Positions 42,039 through 51,645 of a stretch of 64,000 nt of DNA are shown here, one piece after another. Source of the DNA: Mesorhizobium jarvisii. GTDB taxonomy: Bacteria; Pseudomonadota; Alphaproteobacteria; Rhizobiales; Rhizobiaceae. The stretch lies in assembly GCF_003601985.1 (NCBI RefSeq), contig NZ_QZXA01000004.1:1-64000 (forward strand), read 5' to 3'. Each line of letters begins with the position of its first letter. Position 1 is the stretch's first letter. The position numbers and the translations under genes are program-made. The notes beneath the pieces were generated by a model. That model was not told the DNA's origin. It saw nothing but the letters and a program-made list of their open reading frames with translations, and did not search any database.

Positions 42039-43018
42039 CCAAGGCCGAACAGCTGCAAGCAGTCGCCATTCTGGTGCCGGCGGACTTCAGCGACCACGCC
42101 GTCCGGCGCATCGACCGTACCTTCAAACAGATCAGGGTCGAACGCACCGACCCGGCGCTGGTCACCGACGAGATGCGCCGCACGGTGCGTGGCATTGCGT
42201 CGTTTGCCGGGATCAGCGCGGCGATGATGGATGCGCTGCCCAATCTCGAACTCATCGCCTCCTTCGGCGTCGGCTATGATTCGGTCGATGTCGGCCATGC
42301 GGCTGCGAAGAACATCATGGTCACCAACACGCCCGACGTGCTGACCGAGGAGGTCGCCGACACCGCGATCGGGCTGCTGATCAACACGATCCGTGACCTG
42401 CCGCGCGCGGAAAACTGGCTGCGTGACGGCAGCTGGGTACGCAAGGGCAACTATCCGCTGAGCCGGCTGACCTTGCGCGCCCGCCGCGTCGGGATTTTCG
42501 GCATGGGCCGCATCGGGCAGGCCATTGCCCGGCGCCTTGAGGCGTTCGGCCTGCCGGTCGCCTATCACAACCGGCGCAGGGTCGAGGGTCTTTCCTACGA
42601 GTATCATCCGACGCTGAAGGGTCTGGCGGAAGCGGTCGATACGCTGATTTCGGTGGCGCCTGGTGGGGCTTCGACGCAGAAGGCGGTCAATGCCGAGATC
42701 CTGTCGGCGCTTGGCGCCAACGGCGTCTTCGTCAATATCGGCCGCGGCAGCACGGTCGACGAGGCCGCGCTGGCGGCGGCGCTCGCCGACGGCACCATCG
42801 CCGCCGCCGGGCTCGATGTCTTCGCCGACGAGCCGAACGTGCCCAAGGCGTTGCTCGACGCCCCCAACGCCTCGCTTTTGCCGCATGTCGGCTCTGCCTC
42901 GGAACACACACGCCGCGCCATGGCCGATCTGTGCGTCGACAATCTGGTGTCCTGGTTCACCGAGCGCCGGCCGCTGACGCCGGTGCCGGAGACGGCGCAT
43001 GTCAAGGCTCGCGGCTAG
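42035..43018 (+). CDS. D-isomer-specific 2-hydroxyacid dehydrogenase
   Basis: A 327-residue NAD(P)-dependent oxidoreductase. The N-terminal catalytic domain has SFGVGYDSVDV. The Rossmann domain has VGIFGMGRIGQAIARRL (about residues 150-165), FVNIGRGSTVDE with the catalytic Arg, and LDVFADEPNVP; the catalytic His is in LLPHVGSAS. This is the glyoxylate/hydroxypyruvate reductase type, but the substrate is uncertain. It starts inside the LacI stop codon region (ATGA at 42035), so the two are co-translated. The regulator suggests induction by a sugar acid or 2-keto acid. Confidence 0.9.
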   Translation: MTKAEQLQAVAILVPADFSDHAVRRIDRTFKQIRVERTDPALVTDEMRRTVRGIASFAGISAAMMDALPNLELIASFGVGYDSVDVGHAAAKNIMVTNTPDVLTEEVADTAIGLLINTIRDLPRAENWLRDGSWVRKGNYPLSRLTLRARRVGIFGMGRIGQAIARRLEAFGLPVAYHNRRRVEGLSYEYHPTLKGLAEAVDTLISVAPGGASTQKAVNAEILSALGANGVFVNIGRGSTVDEAALAAALADGTIAAAGLDVFADEPNVPKALLDAPNASLLPHVGSASEHTRRAMADLCVDNLVSWFTERRPLTPVPETAHVKARG

Positions 43019-43032
43019 CGAAAGGCAAACCG

Positions 43033-43617
43033 ATGACGGTGAAGCCGCCTGACAATTCCACGATTTTGGTCGCCACCAATGGCCGAGATCAGATCATTTC
43101 GATTCCGTATCCAAAGCGGCCCTTCGCCAACTACCTGATCGGAATATTCGTTCTTTGCTGGCTAGGAGGCTGGGCCTTTGGCGAGATTACAGCCGCATAT
43201 CAGCTCGTGACCAGGCCGTTCGGCGGGCCTACGGCGTTTGTTGCCTTCTGGCTCTGCGCTTGGACAGTCGGTGGCATCTTCGCAATGCTCATGGTTCGCC
43301 GCATTTTCCGGCGCTCCGTGCCCGAAGTGATAAGGCTCGATGCGGCCGGGGTCAGCCATGACCCTGGGTTGCCGCCGTTCAAAATGCCGTCCTACGGCGC
43401 CTCCGCCTGGACGCAGCTGTTTTCGAAGCGGACTGAGCGCAGGTTCGACCGGATGCAGCTCAAATCGCTGAGGCTTCGCGACGGCGATACTCACAATCGC
43501 CTGACAGTCGACGCTGGGGCCCAGAGGGTCGAGATCGGTTCGGCAGCCACCGATGTCGAGCGCGAGTGGCTCTTTAAACTCCTTTCAGATCGCTATCCGC
43601 AGACCGTCCCTCAATAG
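43033..43617 (+). CDS. Membrane protein of unknown function
   Basis: A 194-residue protein with two membrane segments (about residues 34-53 and 66-86), then a soluble C-terminal domain of about 100 residues. The start at 43033 follows an AAAGG element and comes 14 nt after the dehydrogenase stop, so it may belong to the same transcript. I do not recognise the family. The C-terminal part is strand-rich and contains DRMQLKSLRLRDGDTHNRL, which resembles membrane-tethered PH-like domains only loosely. Confidence 0.7.
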   Translation: MTVKPPDNSTILVATNGRDQIISIPYPKRPFANYLIGIFVLCWLGGWAFGEITAAYQLVTRPFGGPTAFVAFWLCAWTVGGIFAMLMVRRIFRRSVPEVIRLDAAGVSHDPGLPPFKMPSYGASAWTQLFSKRTERRFDRMQLKSLRLRDGDTHNRLTVDAGAQRVEIGSAATDVEREWLFKLLSDRYPQTVPQ

Positions 43618-43673
43618 TTCGACGGTTTCGTCTTCCGCGTTCGTTGATGCCGGCAGTGGCTCCGTCACATTTA

Positions 43674-43688
43674 TTAACGCCAGCTTAA
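43674..43688. promoter_or_regulatory. CtrA-type site (TTAA-N7-TTAA)
   Basis: TTAA at 43674-43677, seven bases, then TTAA at 43685-43688 match the CtrA full-site consensus exactly, and CC follows. It is centred about 55 nt before the secreted protein's ATG at 43737. Chance occurrence is possible, because the motif is short and this gap is locally A+T-rich. Confidence 0.45.
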
Positions 43689-43736
43689 CCCTTTGAAATC
43701 ATTTTTCATCCTGCCCGTGTGCATGGATGAGACAGA

Positions 43737-44135
43737 ATGAAATCGCTTTCCGCATTGATCGCAATCGCCGCCTTGTTTGGCGGCGTTCAGCTGTTTCATA
43801 ACGGCAATGGGCAAAGCGTCGCCGAAGAGGTTACGCGGTCCAGCACCTACAGGCTGGTCGCCAATGGCGATGAGGGAGCCTGCGCGGTGAGCCGCGGGGC
43901 CGAAATTTCGGATGGCCTGTCCCTGCTTACTGTTGCTCCGACATGCCGTCGTCTGATCCCTGGCATAGAACGGGCAAAGTTCTGGCGCGAACAGAATGAC
44001 GGCACGGTCGCCTTCAGCGCCAACGGCGTCGATCCGATCGTCACCTTCGCCGTGGCCGACGGCGACGGTTACGAATCCTATGCGCCAGCCACGCCCTTGC
44101 TGTCGCTGGCGGGCGGCCGCAGGACCGGCGACTGA
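43737..44135 (+). CDS. Small secreted protein, loosely resembling AprI/Inh protease inhibitors
   Basis: A 132-residue protein with an N-terminal hydrophobic leader (about residues 1-18, IAIAALFGGVQLF). The mature part has two Cys about 30 residues apart (GACAVSR and APTCRRL), then a KFWREQNDGTVAF strand. The Cys spacing and strand pattern resemble the Inh lipocalin-like barrel, but the match is weak and the function is not established. A CtrA-type site lies just upstream. It ends directly against the convergent gamma-glutamyl hydrolase gene. Confidence 0.65.
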   Translation: MKSLSALIAIAALFGGVQLFHNGNGQSVAEEVTRSSTYRLVANGDEGACAVSRGAEISDGLSLLTVAPTCRRLIPGIERAKFWREQNDGTVAFSANGVDPIVTFAVADGDGYESYAPATPLLSLAGGRRTGD

Positions 44136-44927
44136 CTACTCCGCCGCTGCCCGTGCCCCGGCCTTCGCGGCGGCGTGCAGGCGCACCGCATCGCCGAACG
44201 CGCGAAAAATCTTGGCCGAGTTGCTGTCCGAGTTGACCCAGTACTCCGGATGCCACTGGACGCCGACGGCAAAGGCTCGGGCGCCCTTGACCGAAACCGC
44301 TTCGACCGTGCCGTCGGTGGCGACAGCCTCGATCTCGAGCTTCGACCCGAGCCGGTCGATCGCCTGGCGGTGCAGTGAATTGACCTTGATCTCACCGGCG
44401 CCGAACACACCGGCCAGGCAACTGCCTGGTTTGATCGAAATGGCCTGGTGAATGGCGAAGCGCTCGTCCTGGTGGTCGCTCACCGGCGCGCGGTGGTCGA
44501 GCGAACCCTCGCGCTCCTGGATCTCGGTGCCCAGCGTGCCGCCGAGCGCCACGTTCAACTCCTGGATACCGCGGCAAATGGCGAGCAGCGGCACGCCGCG
44601 CTCGATCGCCCGGCGGATCAGCGGCAGCGTGGTGGCGTCACGCGCCGGATCATAGGGACCGTTGGCTTCGCTGGCATCGCCACCATAGAGCGAGGGGTGC
44701 ACGTTGGATTTCGAACCGGTGACCATGACGCCGTCGACCGAGGATAGGAGTTCATCGAAGTCGAGCCTGTCGCCGAACGACGGCACCAGCAGCGGAAACA
44801 CGCCGGCGCCGGCAACCGCCGCTTCCAGATATTGCTGCGGGGCGGCATGCCAGGTGTAGTTGTCGAACTGACGGACGTCGGTCGATATGGCGACGAGCGG
44901 CTGGTGCATTTTGGGTCTGTTTTCCAT
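44136..44927 (-). CDS. Gamma-glutamyl-gamma-aminobutyrate hydrolase-like (class I glutamine amidotransferase)
   Basis: A 263-residue class I glutamine amidotransferase-like hydrolase of the PuuD/peptidase C26 family (not the urate oxidase PuuD at 22422). The nucleophile elbow is PLLAICRGIQELNVALGG (Cys about residue 114), and the His-x-Glu pair is in VGVQWHPEYW. The family splits gamma-glutamyl amides such as gamma-glutamyl-GABA. ATG at 44927 is used; ATG at 44909 is also possible. It diverges from the TRAP binding-protein gene. It could act with the gamma-glutamyl ligase at 29602, though 13 kb away. Confidence 0.88.
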   Translation of the reverse strand: MENRPKMHQPLVAISTDVRQFDNYTWHAAPQQYLEAAVAGAGVFPLLVPSFGDRLDFDELLSSVDGVMVTGSKSNVHPSLYGGDASEANGPYDPARDATTLPLIRRAIERGVPLLAICRGIQELNVALGGTLGTEIQEREGSLDHRAPVSDHQDERFAIHQAISIKPGSCLAGVFGAGEIKVNSLHRQAIDRLGSKLEIEAVATDGTVEAVSVKGARAFAVGVQWHPEYWVNSDSNSAKIFRAFGDAVRLHAAAKAGARAAAE

Positions 44928-44957
44928 CTTGCAAGGGATATCCTGCCTGCAAAATAG

Positions 44958-46283
<1,326 letters not shown>

Positions 46284-46309
46284 AAACGGTCCCATCGCGT
46301 TTGTTGAAG

Positions 46310-46345
46310 AGACCCCGGGCGACATGCCCGGGGTCTTTCTTTTTC
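46310..46345 (+). terminator. Strong intrinsic terminator after the TRAP binding protein
   Basis: AGACCCCGGGC (46310-46320) and GCCCGGGGTCT (46326-46336) form an 11-bp perfect stem around GACAT. The sequence TTCTTTTTC follows. It is oriented for the plus-strand gene; on the minus strand the T-run is poor. It runs up to the stop codon of the convergent VOC gene. Confidence 0.92.
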
Positions 46346-46718
46346 AGGTCCGTGAGGAGCCGACCTCGACCAGTATTCCGCCCGGCGCCATGCAGTAGAA
46401 CGTCGTCGATTTGAAGCCGCCGCGTGCCAGGTCCTCGACCTCGCCCGGCGCGAAGCCTGCTTCGGTCAATTCGGCCTGCTTGGCGTGTACAAGCTCTGGG
46501 CTGCCAACGAATAAGCCGACATGAAAATTGTCGGGATAGGTAGCAGGCTCTCCCTTGCCCGGCGCCATCAGGTTGAGGGCAAAGCCATCGGCTCCACGCA
46601 GGATCGCGAAGGCATCCTTGCCGCGCATGGCGACAAGTTCGAAGCCGAAATGGCTGGTGAAGAAGCCGGCAAGAGCCGCGACCTCCGATGTGATGAGGTT
46701 GAGATGGTTCAGTTTCAT
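46344..46718 (-). CDS. VOC (glyoxalase/dioxygenase) superfamily protein
   Basis: A 124-residue single-domain VOC protein. The N-terminal metal-binding His is in MKLNHLNLI, and the acidic ligand is probably in the final VEVGSSRT strand. The middle has ATYPDNFHVGLFVGS. The ATG at 46718 begins the conserved domain; an open frame continues 50 codons upstream but is not coding-like. It could act in resistance or isomerisation; no substrate can be named. It lies 280 nt after the alcohol dehydrogenase gene on the same strand. The gap between the two shows no gene. Confidence 0.82.
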   Translation of the reverse strand: MKLNHLNLITSEVAALAGFFTSHFGFELVAMRGKDAFAILRGADGFALNLMAPGKGEPATYPDNFHVGLFVGSPELVHAKQAELTEAGFAPGEVEDLARGGFKSTTFYCMAPGGILVEVGSSRT

Positions 46719-46998
46719 GGTCTTTGTCCTGTCACGGTTGAAGCGCGGACAGGCTTGGCTGCGGACCGAGAACCGGCGGGACCGTGACATCAGGAAATCC
46801 GGACATGACCCAACCGGCCCGCGGGCTTTCGCCTCGCTTGCCGGCTGCGGGTTCTCCCGCACGTTCATGCGGCGAACAGGCCTCCGCCCAGGAACGGAAG
46901 AGACCGGACTACCGAACCGGTCATGTCTTTTTCGGCGCTGGCTGGATAGCCGATCGGCGGCGTGACGGCAAGCGGGTCCGGCGCGACTGGTCCTCGGC

Positions 46999-48027
46999 TC
47001 AACCCCGTCGCGGCACCACCAGAACCTTGACCTCGCCGGGCGCCGGCGGGTTGGCGATCACATCGGCCGCCTCGTCGAGCGGCACCAGCCTGGAGATCAG
47101 CCGGTCGATCTCGATCGCGCCCGACGCGATGAGCTCGGCGGCGCGGCGATGCGTGTAGGGATTGAGGAATGAGCCGACCACCTTCAACTCCCGAAACAGC
47201 AAGTCAAAAGGTTCGAATTCCGCCTTCATGCCTTGCGGCGTCAGGCCGACAATGACGACCGTGCCGCCGGCCCTTGCCAGTCGCATCGATTGCTCGACGG
47301 TGTCGCGCACGCCAGCGCATTCGAACACCACGTCGGCGCCGCCCGGCATCAGGCCCGCGGGGCCTGCGATGGCATCGATGACGTCGCCGGCGGTGGGATC
47401 GACCGTCGCCGTCGCGCCGAGCGCCTCCGCAAGCGCGCGCCGAGAAGCCTGCCTGGTCGACAGGATGATGGTCGTGGCGCCGGCCAGTTTTGCCAATTGC
47501 ACGGTCAGCAGGCCGATCACGCCGCCGCCCAGCACGATCACCGAGCTGCCCGGCCTGATCTGCGCAAGGTCGACGCCATGCAGGCAGCAGCCGAGCGGCT
47601 CGCAGAAGGCGCCATGCGTCGGCGGCAGATCGGCGGGCAGGATGAAAGCCTGTTTCTGCGGCAGCACGACATACTCGGCAAAGCCGCCATCGCGATGGAT
47701 GCCGATGGCGTTGAGATTGCGGCAGAGATTGACCCGGCCGGCATGGCATTGCGGGCATCGTCCGCAGGCGATGTTGGGGTCGCCGGTGACGCGGTCGCCG
47801 ACGGCAAAGCCGGAGACGGTGTCGCCGATCGCCTCGATGATGCCCGAAAATTCATGTCCGGGCGTCACCGGCGGCCGGCAGGGGAATTCGCCATGGAAAA
47901 GATGCCGGTCGGTGCCGCAGACGCCGCAAGCCTCGATCCGCACCAGAAGCTCGTCCGGGCCGGCGACAGGTTTGCCGACTTCGCGCAGCGCAATGCTGCC
48001 AACCGCCTCCAGCCGCACCGCTTTCAT
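46999..48027 (-). CDS. Zinc-dependent medium-chain alcohol dehydrogenase
   Basis: A 342-residue medium-chain dehydrogenase. It has the catalytic zinc site (GVCGTDRHLFHG, then GHEFSG), a structural zinc loop with four Cys in CGRCPQCHAGRVNLC, and the NAD Rossmann motif VLGGGVIGLL. The type resembles sorbitol/threonine dehydrogenases acting on polyols or sugar derivatives. The ATG at 48027 is 13 nt after the end of the TRAP large permease gene, so it is the third gene of the DctQ-DctM unit. That suggests it oxidises the imported compound. Confidence 0.9.
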   Translation of the reverse strand: MKAVRLEAVGSIALREVGKPVAGPDELLVRIEACGVCGTDRHLFHGEFPCRPPVTPGHEFSGIIEAIGDTVSGFAVGDRVTGDPNIACGRCPQCHAGRVNLCRNLNAIGIHRDGGFAEYVVLPQKQAFILPADLPPTHGAFCEPLGCCLHGVDLAQIRPGSSVIVLGGGVIGLLTVQLAKLAGATTIILSTRQASRRALAEALGATATVDPTAGDVIDAIAGPAGLMPGGADVVFECAGVRDTVEQSMRLARAGGTVVIVGLTPQGMKAEFEPFDLLFRELKVVGSFLNPYTHRRAAELIASGAIEIDRLISRLVPLDEAADVIANPPAPGEVKVLVVPRRG

Positions 48028-48040
48028 GGCGCCGTCCCCA

Positions 48041-49834
48041 TCAATTGAAGCTCGGCGGCTGCGAGAGGTCAGGCGCGGGCGTTGCCGGCTTGGCCGGCGG
48101 CGCATCGCCGAAACTCGGCGGTTGCGACAGGTCCGGCGTACCGGGCGCGGCCGGTGCGCTGCCGCCATTGGCGGGGGCCGTGCCACCAGCCGGCGGTGTA
48201 CCGAGCGGCGACAGGCCGGGCACTTCCGGCACCTTGTAGTCGATCGTGCCCGGATCGGTCACCGTGGCCTTGTAGCGCATCACCATTTGCGGGAAGGCGA
48301 TGGTCAGCCCGATCATCACCACCTGGATCAGCACGAAGGGCACCGCGCCCCAATAGATCTGGCCGGTCGTCACCGGCGCGATCTGCTTGCCGGTAAGGCG
48401 GTCGAGATAGGGCACGCGCGCGGCGACCGAGCGCAGGTAGAACAGCGCGAAGCCGAAGGGCGGATGCATGAAGCTGGTCTGCATGTTGACGCCCAGCAGC
48501 ACGCCGAACCAGATCAGGTCGATGCCGAGCTTGTCGGCCGCCGGCGCCAGCAGCGGCACGATGATGAAGGCCAGTTCGAAGAAATCGAGGAAGAAGGCCA
48601 GGAAGAAGACGAGGATGTTGACGCCGATCAGGAAGCCGACTTCGCCGCCCGGCAGCGAGGTCAAAAGGTGTTCGACCCAGATGTGGCCGTTGACGCCGTA
48701 GAAGGTGAGCGAGAAGACGCGCGCGCCGATCAGGATGAACAGCACGAAGGACGACAGCCGCGTCGTCGAGGTCAGTGCCTGCTTGATCACGTCCAGCGAC
48801 AGCCGGCCTTTTGCCGCCGCCATGATCAATGCGCCGACAGAGCCCATGGCGCCGCCCTCGGTCGGGGTGGCGATGCCGAGGAAGATGGTGCCAAGCACCA
48901 GGAAGATCAGTGCCAGCGGCGGGATCAGCACGATGACCACCTGCTGTGCCAGCCTGGACATCATGTTGAAGTTCAGACGTTTGTCGGCAATTGCCACGAT
49001 GTAGATGAAGAGCACCCCTACGGTGGCGCCGAGAATGTCGGCATTGTCGCCATGGGCTGGCGCGAGATAGCGATACGCGGCATAGGAGATGGCCACCGCC
49101 ACCAACAGCGCCACCAGCAGCGACAGAACACCGTGGCCGAGCGTGCGTGCTTCGAGCGGCAGCGCCGGCGCCATTTTCGGCCGGAAGATCGATACGATGA
49201 GGATGTAAAGCGCGTAGAGGCCGGTCAGCACCAGACCCGGGATCAGTGCGCCGGCGTACATGTCGCCGACCGAGCGGCCGAGTTGGTCGGCAAGCACGAT
49301 CAGCACCAGCGATGGCGGGATGATCTGGGCCAGCGTGCCGGATGCCGCGATCACACCGGCAGCCAGCCGGCGGTCGTAGCCGTAGCGCAACATGATCGGC
49401 AGCGAGATCAGACCCATGGCGATGACGGATGCCGCCACCACGCCGGTGGTCGCCGCCAGCAGCGCGCCGACGAAGATCACCGCATAGGCGAGGCCGCCGC
49501 GGATCGGACCGAACAACTGGCCGATCGTGTCGAGCAGATCCTCGGCCATCCCGGATCGCTCGAGCACGATGCCCATGAAGGTGAAGAACGGAATGGCCAG
49601 CAGCGTGTCGTTAGACATCACCCTCGAGCCGTAGAAATTATCCGGCAGTGCGTGCAGAAGTGGCCAGGCGAGATTGATCGATCCACCAGAATAGGGCGAG
49701 AGGAGCACGCCGATGAAGAAAAACATCAAGCCGTTGGCGGCCAGCGAGAAGGCCACGGGGTAGCCGATCAGCAGGAAGATGATCAGCGAGGCGAACATGA
49801 TCGGCGCCATGTTCTGGGCGATGAATTCCATCAC
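48041..49834 (-). CDS. TRAP transporter large permease (DctM), with Pro-rich tail
   Basis: A 597-residue membrane protein with about 12 or more helices. It starts with an FASLIIFLLIGYPVAFSLA helix and has the DctM PPSLVLIVLADQLGRSVGDMYAGAL block. It is longer than the common 430-residue DctM, mostly because of a large central membrane part. The last 60 or so residues are a Pro/Ala/Gly-rich hydrophilic tail in which DLSQPPSF occurs twice. The start overlaps the small permease stop as ATGA at 49834-49831. It forms the transport channel with the small subunit and probably the TakP-type binding protein at 45174. Confidence 0.92.
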   Translation of the reverse strand: MMEFIAQNMAPIMFASLIIFLLIGYPVAFSLAANGLMFFFIGVLLSPYSGGSINLAWPLLHALPDNFYGSRVMSNDTLLAIPFFTFMGIVLERSGMAEDLLDTIGQLFGPIRGGLAYAVIFVGALLAATTGVVAASVIAMGLISLPIMLRYGYDRRLAAGVIAASGTLAQIIPPSLVLIVLADQLGRSVGDMYAGALIPGLVLTGLYALYILIVSIFRPKMAPALPLEARTLGHGVLSLLVALLVAVAISYAAYRYLAPAHGDNADILGATVGVLFIYIVAIADKRLNFNMMSRLAQQVVIVLIPPLALIFLVLGTIFLGIATPTEGGAMGSVGALIMAAAKGRLSLDVIKQALTSTTRLSSFVLFILIGARVFSLTFYGVNGHIWVEHLLTSLPGGEVGFLIGVNILVFFLAFFLDFFELAFIIVPLLAPAADKLGIDLIWFGVLLGVNMQTSFMHPPFGFALFYLRSVAARVPYLDRLTGKQIAPVTTGQIYWGAVPFVLIQVVMIGLTIAFPQMVMRYKATVTDPGTIDYKVPEVPGLSPLGTPPAGGTAPANGGSAPAAPGTPDLSQPPSFGDAPPAKPATPAPDLSQPPSFN

Positions 49835-50415
49835 GAGCGCACCTCGTCGGCCAGTGCCTTGGCTTCGAGTTCGGCTTGCTCATGTGCCGATATGAACGGA
49901 TTGGGGTCGTCCATGTCGCCGCGCATGATGGCGATCTTCTTGATGATTTCGGAGATGCCCTGCAGCGCAAGCAGGAAAAAGCCGACCAGCAGGATGGCCT
50001 TGGCCGGCCAGATGATGAGACCGCCGGAATTGTTGGACATCTCGCCGCTGCGAAACGACAGCGAGACGTAGGGAACGAAATAGATGACCATCAGCGTCAC
50101 GAACGGCATCAGGAAGAGGAGATGGCCGAGAAGGTCTATCCAGTGCTGTACGCGGCGTGAAAACAGGCCGTAGACAATGTCGATGCGGATATGCTCGTTC
50201 TGCTTCAGCGTATAGGCGGCGGCCAGCATGAAGGCGGCGCCGAACAAATACCATTGCAGCTCCAGCCACGCATTCGACGAAATGTCGAAGATCTTGCGGA
50301 TGACGGCGTTGGCCGCGCTCACCAGGATCGCCAGCAGGATCAGCCAGGATACCGATTTGCCGATGAATTCGTTGAGGCGGTCGATGCCTCGTGACAGAGC
50401 GAGCGGCCCTTGCAT
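49831..50415 (-). CDS. TRAP transporter small permease (DctQ)
   Basis: A 194-residue DctQ-type membrane subunit with four predicted helices: about residues 18-38, 55-75, 93-113 and 140-160. It has the helix-1 block WLILLAILVSAANAVIRKIF and the YTLKQNEHIRIDI stretch typical of the family. The ATG at 50415 has GGGAGG upstream. It begins the DctQ-DctM-dehydrogenase unit; the 4-nt overlap with DctM implies coupling. It helps the large permease and links to the binding protein. Confidence 0.92.
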   Translation of the reverse strand: MQGPLALSRGIDRLNEFIGKSVSWLILLAILVSAANAVIRKIFDISSNAWLELQWYLFGAAFMLAAAYTLKQNEHIRIDIVYGLFSRRVQHWIDLLGHLLFLMPFVTLMVIYFVPYVSLSFRSGEMSNNSGGLIIWPAKAILLVGFFLLALQGISEIIKKIAIMRGDMDDPNPFISAHEQAELEAKALADEVRS

Positions 50416-50596
50416 GCAGTCCTCCCTTGTAGCGGAGGCGTGCCGGTTCCCCCTGCCGTCACGCCTCGTGGCCCAACAGTATGCCGCGCGTGGCCGGACG
50501 GGTCAACACGCATGGAGGCAGCAAAACGGTATCGGATGGAGAGCGGGGCCGGACAAGGGCGCTCTGCCCCGCGTCATGCAACCAAAGTCTGATGGT

Positions 50597-51523
50597 TCAG
50601 ACGACTTTGCTCGTGTCGCGGCCGGCGCCGATGAGGATCAGCATGGCCACCAGGAACAGATACATCCACGCATCGCGCCATTCGATTGGGAAATAACCGG
50701 CCCACAGTGATTCGGCCATGCCGAAGGCGGCCGCGCCAAGCGCTGCCCGTGGCGGCGAGAGATAGCCGCCGACTGCCGTCACGAACAGGATCTTCAGGCC
50801 GTAGACGAGGCCGGAACCGAAGCTGACATTGCCGTAGTAGAGGCTGGCCATGACGCCGGCCAGCGCGGCGCAGAAGCCGCCGAGCAGCACGGCATGGCGG
50901 AACACGCCGCGCACATCAACGCCGCACAGGGCGGCAGCGCGCGGGTCGTCGGAGACGGCGCGCCAGCGCCGGCCGAAGCTGGAGCGGGCAAACGCTGAGG
51001 TGGCGAGTGCGACCGCCGCCAGCACCACCGCGCAGTCGAGCACCTGGATCAGCGTCAGCGTCGCCTTGAAGCCGGCGCCTTCGGCGAAAACGATGGGCTG
51101 TGCCAGCATTGGCGGCAGCCACAGATCATGCGTGTCGGCGGCGATGCGGCTTGCTTCCGACAGGACGATCAGGATGCCCAGCGTCGTCACCACAATCGCA
51201 TTGGGCGAGCGGTCGGCCAACGGTTCGAAGACGCTGCGCGATAGGACGTGGCTGATCAGCGCGGCATAGAGGAATGCCGCGACGACGCCGAACAGCACCG
51301 ACGCCAACAGCGTCAGCCACAGCACCTGGTAGCCGAAGGCGACGCTCAGAATCATTGCCTGGCCGCTGAAGGCGAACAGCGCGCCATAGGCGAGGTTGGT
51401 GCGGTGCAGGATGCCGTTGATCAGCACGTAGCCGAAGGCGAGCAGCGCATAGAGCGCGCCGGAGTGCAGCCCGTTCAGCACCTGCTGGAAGAAATAGAGC
51501 ATGCTCAACAACACCAAAAGCAT
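50597..51523 (-). CDS. Branched-chain amino acid-type ABC permease (LivH-like), orphan
   Basis: A 308-residue LivH-family permease. It has the opening LYFFQQVLNGLHSGALYALLAFG typical of LivH, and RAVSDDPRAAALCGVDV as the ATPase-contact loop. About eight membrane helices are predicted. The usual partners (livM, livG, livF and a binding protein) are not adjacent, so it is either an orphan or works with subunits elsewhere. The first ATG is at 51523; an ATG seven codons in is an equally good start. It diverges from the CGNR regulator, whose upstream inverted repeat lies between them. Confidence 0.85.
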   Translation of the reverse strand: MLLVLLSMLYFFQQVLNGLHSGALYALLAFGYVLINGILHRTNLAYGALFAFSGQAMILSVAFGYQVLWLTLLASVLFGVVAAFLYAALISHVLSRSVFEPLADRSPNAIVVTTLGILIVLSEASRIAADTHDLWLPPMLAQPIVFAEGAGFKATLTLIQVLDCAVVLAAVALATSAFARSSFGRRWRAVSDDPRAAALCGVDVRGVFRHAVLLGGFCAALAGVMASLYYGNVSFGSGLVYGLKILFVTAVGGYLSPPRAALGAAAFGMAESLWAGYFPIEWRDAWMYLFLVAMLILIGAGRDTSKVV

Positions 51524-51602
51524 CTCGCCGACAGCGGTCGGGACGACGGAATGCTCGAGACAAAGGCGACGATACCGTGCGGAACGGAGGTTTGCATCGC
51601 CG

Positions 51603-51638
51603 AATCTAACTTGTCAAATGCGATTTATCGGTTAGATT
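51603..51638. promoter_or_regulatory. Inverted repeat ahead of the CGNR gene, candidate operator
   Basis: AATCTAAC at 51603-51610 and GTTAGATT at 51631-51638 are perfect 8-bp inverted arms with 20 bp between. The repeat lies in the 122-nt divergent gap between the LivH-like gene and the CGNR gene, and its right arm ends eight bases before the CGNR ATG. The centre-to-centre distance of the arms is 28 bp, suited to a dimer of dimers or to a looped structure. No matching regulator binding is known to me. Confidence 0.55.
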
Positions 51639-51645
51639 TTGCATC

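Noticed and set aside
47162..50071. A 969-codon plus-strand open frame across the dehydrogenase and TRAP permease genes
   Set aside because: It runs across three real genes on the other strand and is rich in Arg, Gln, Asp and His. No domain can be recognised.
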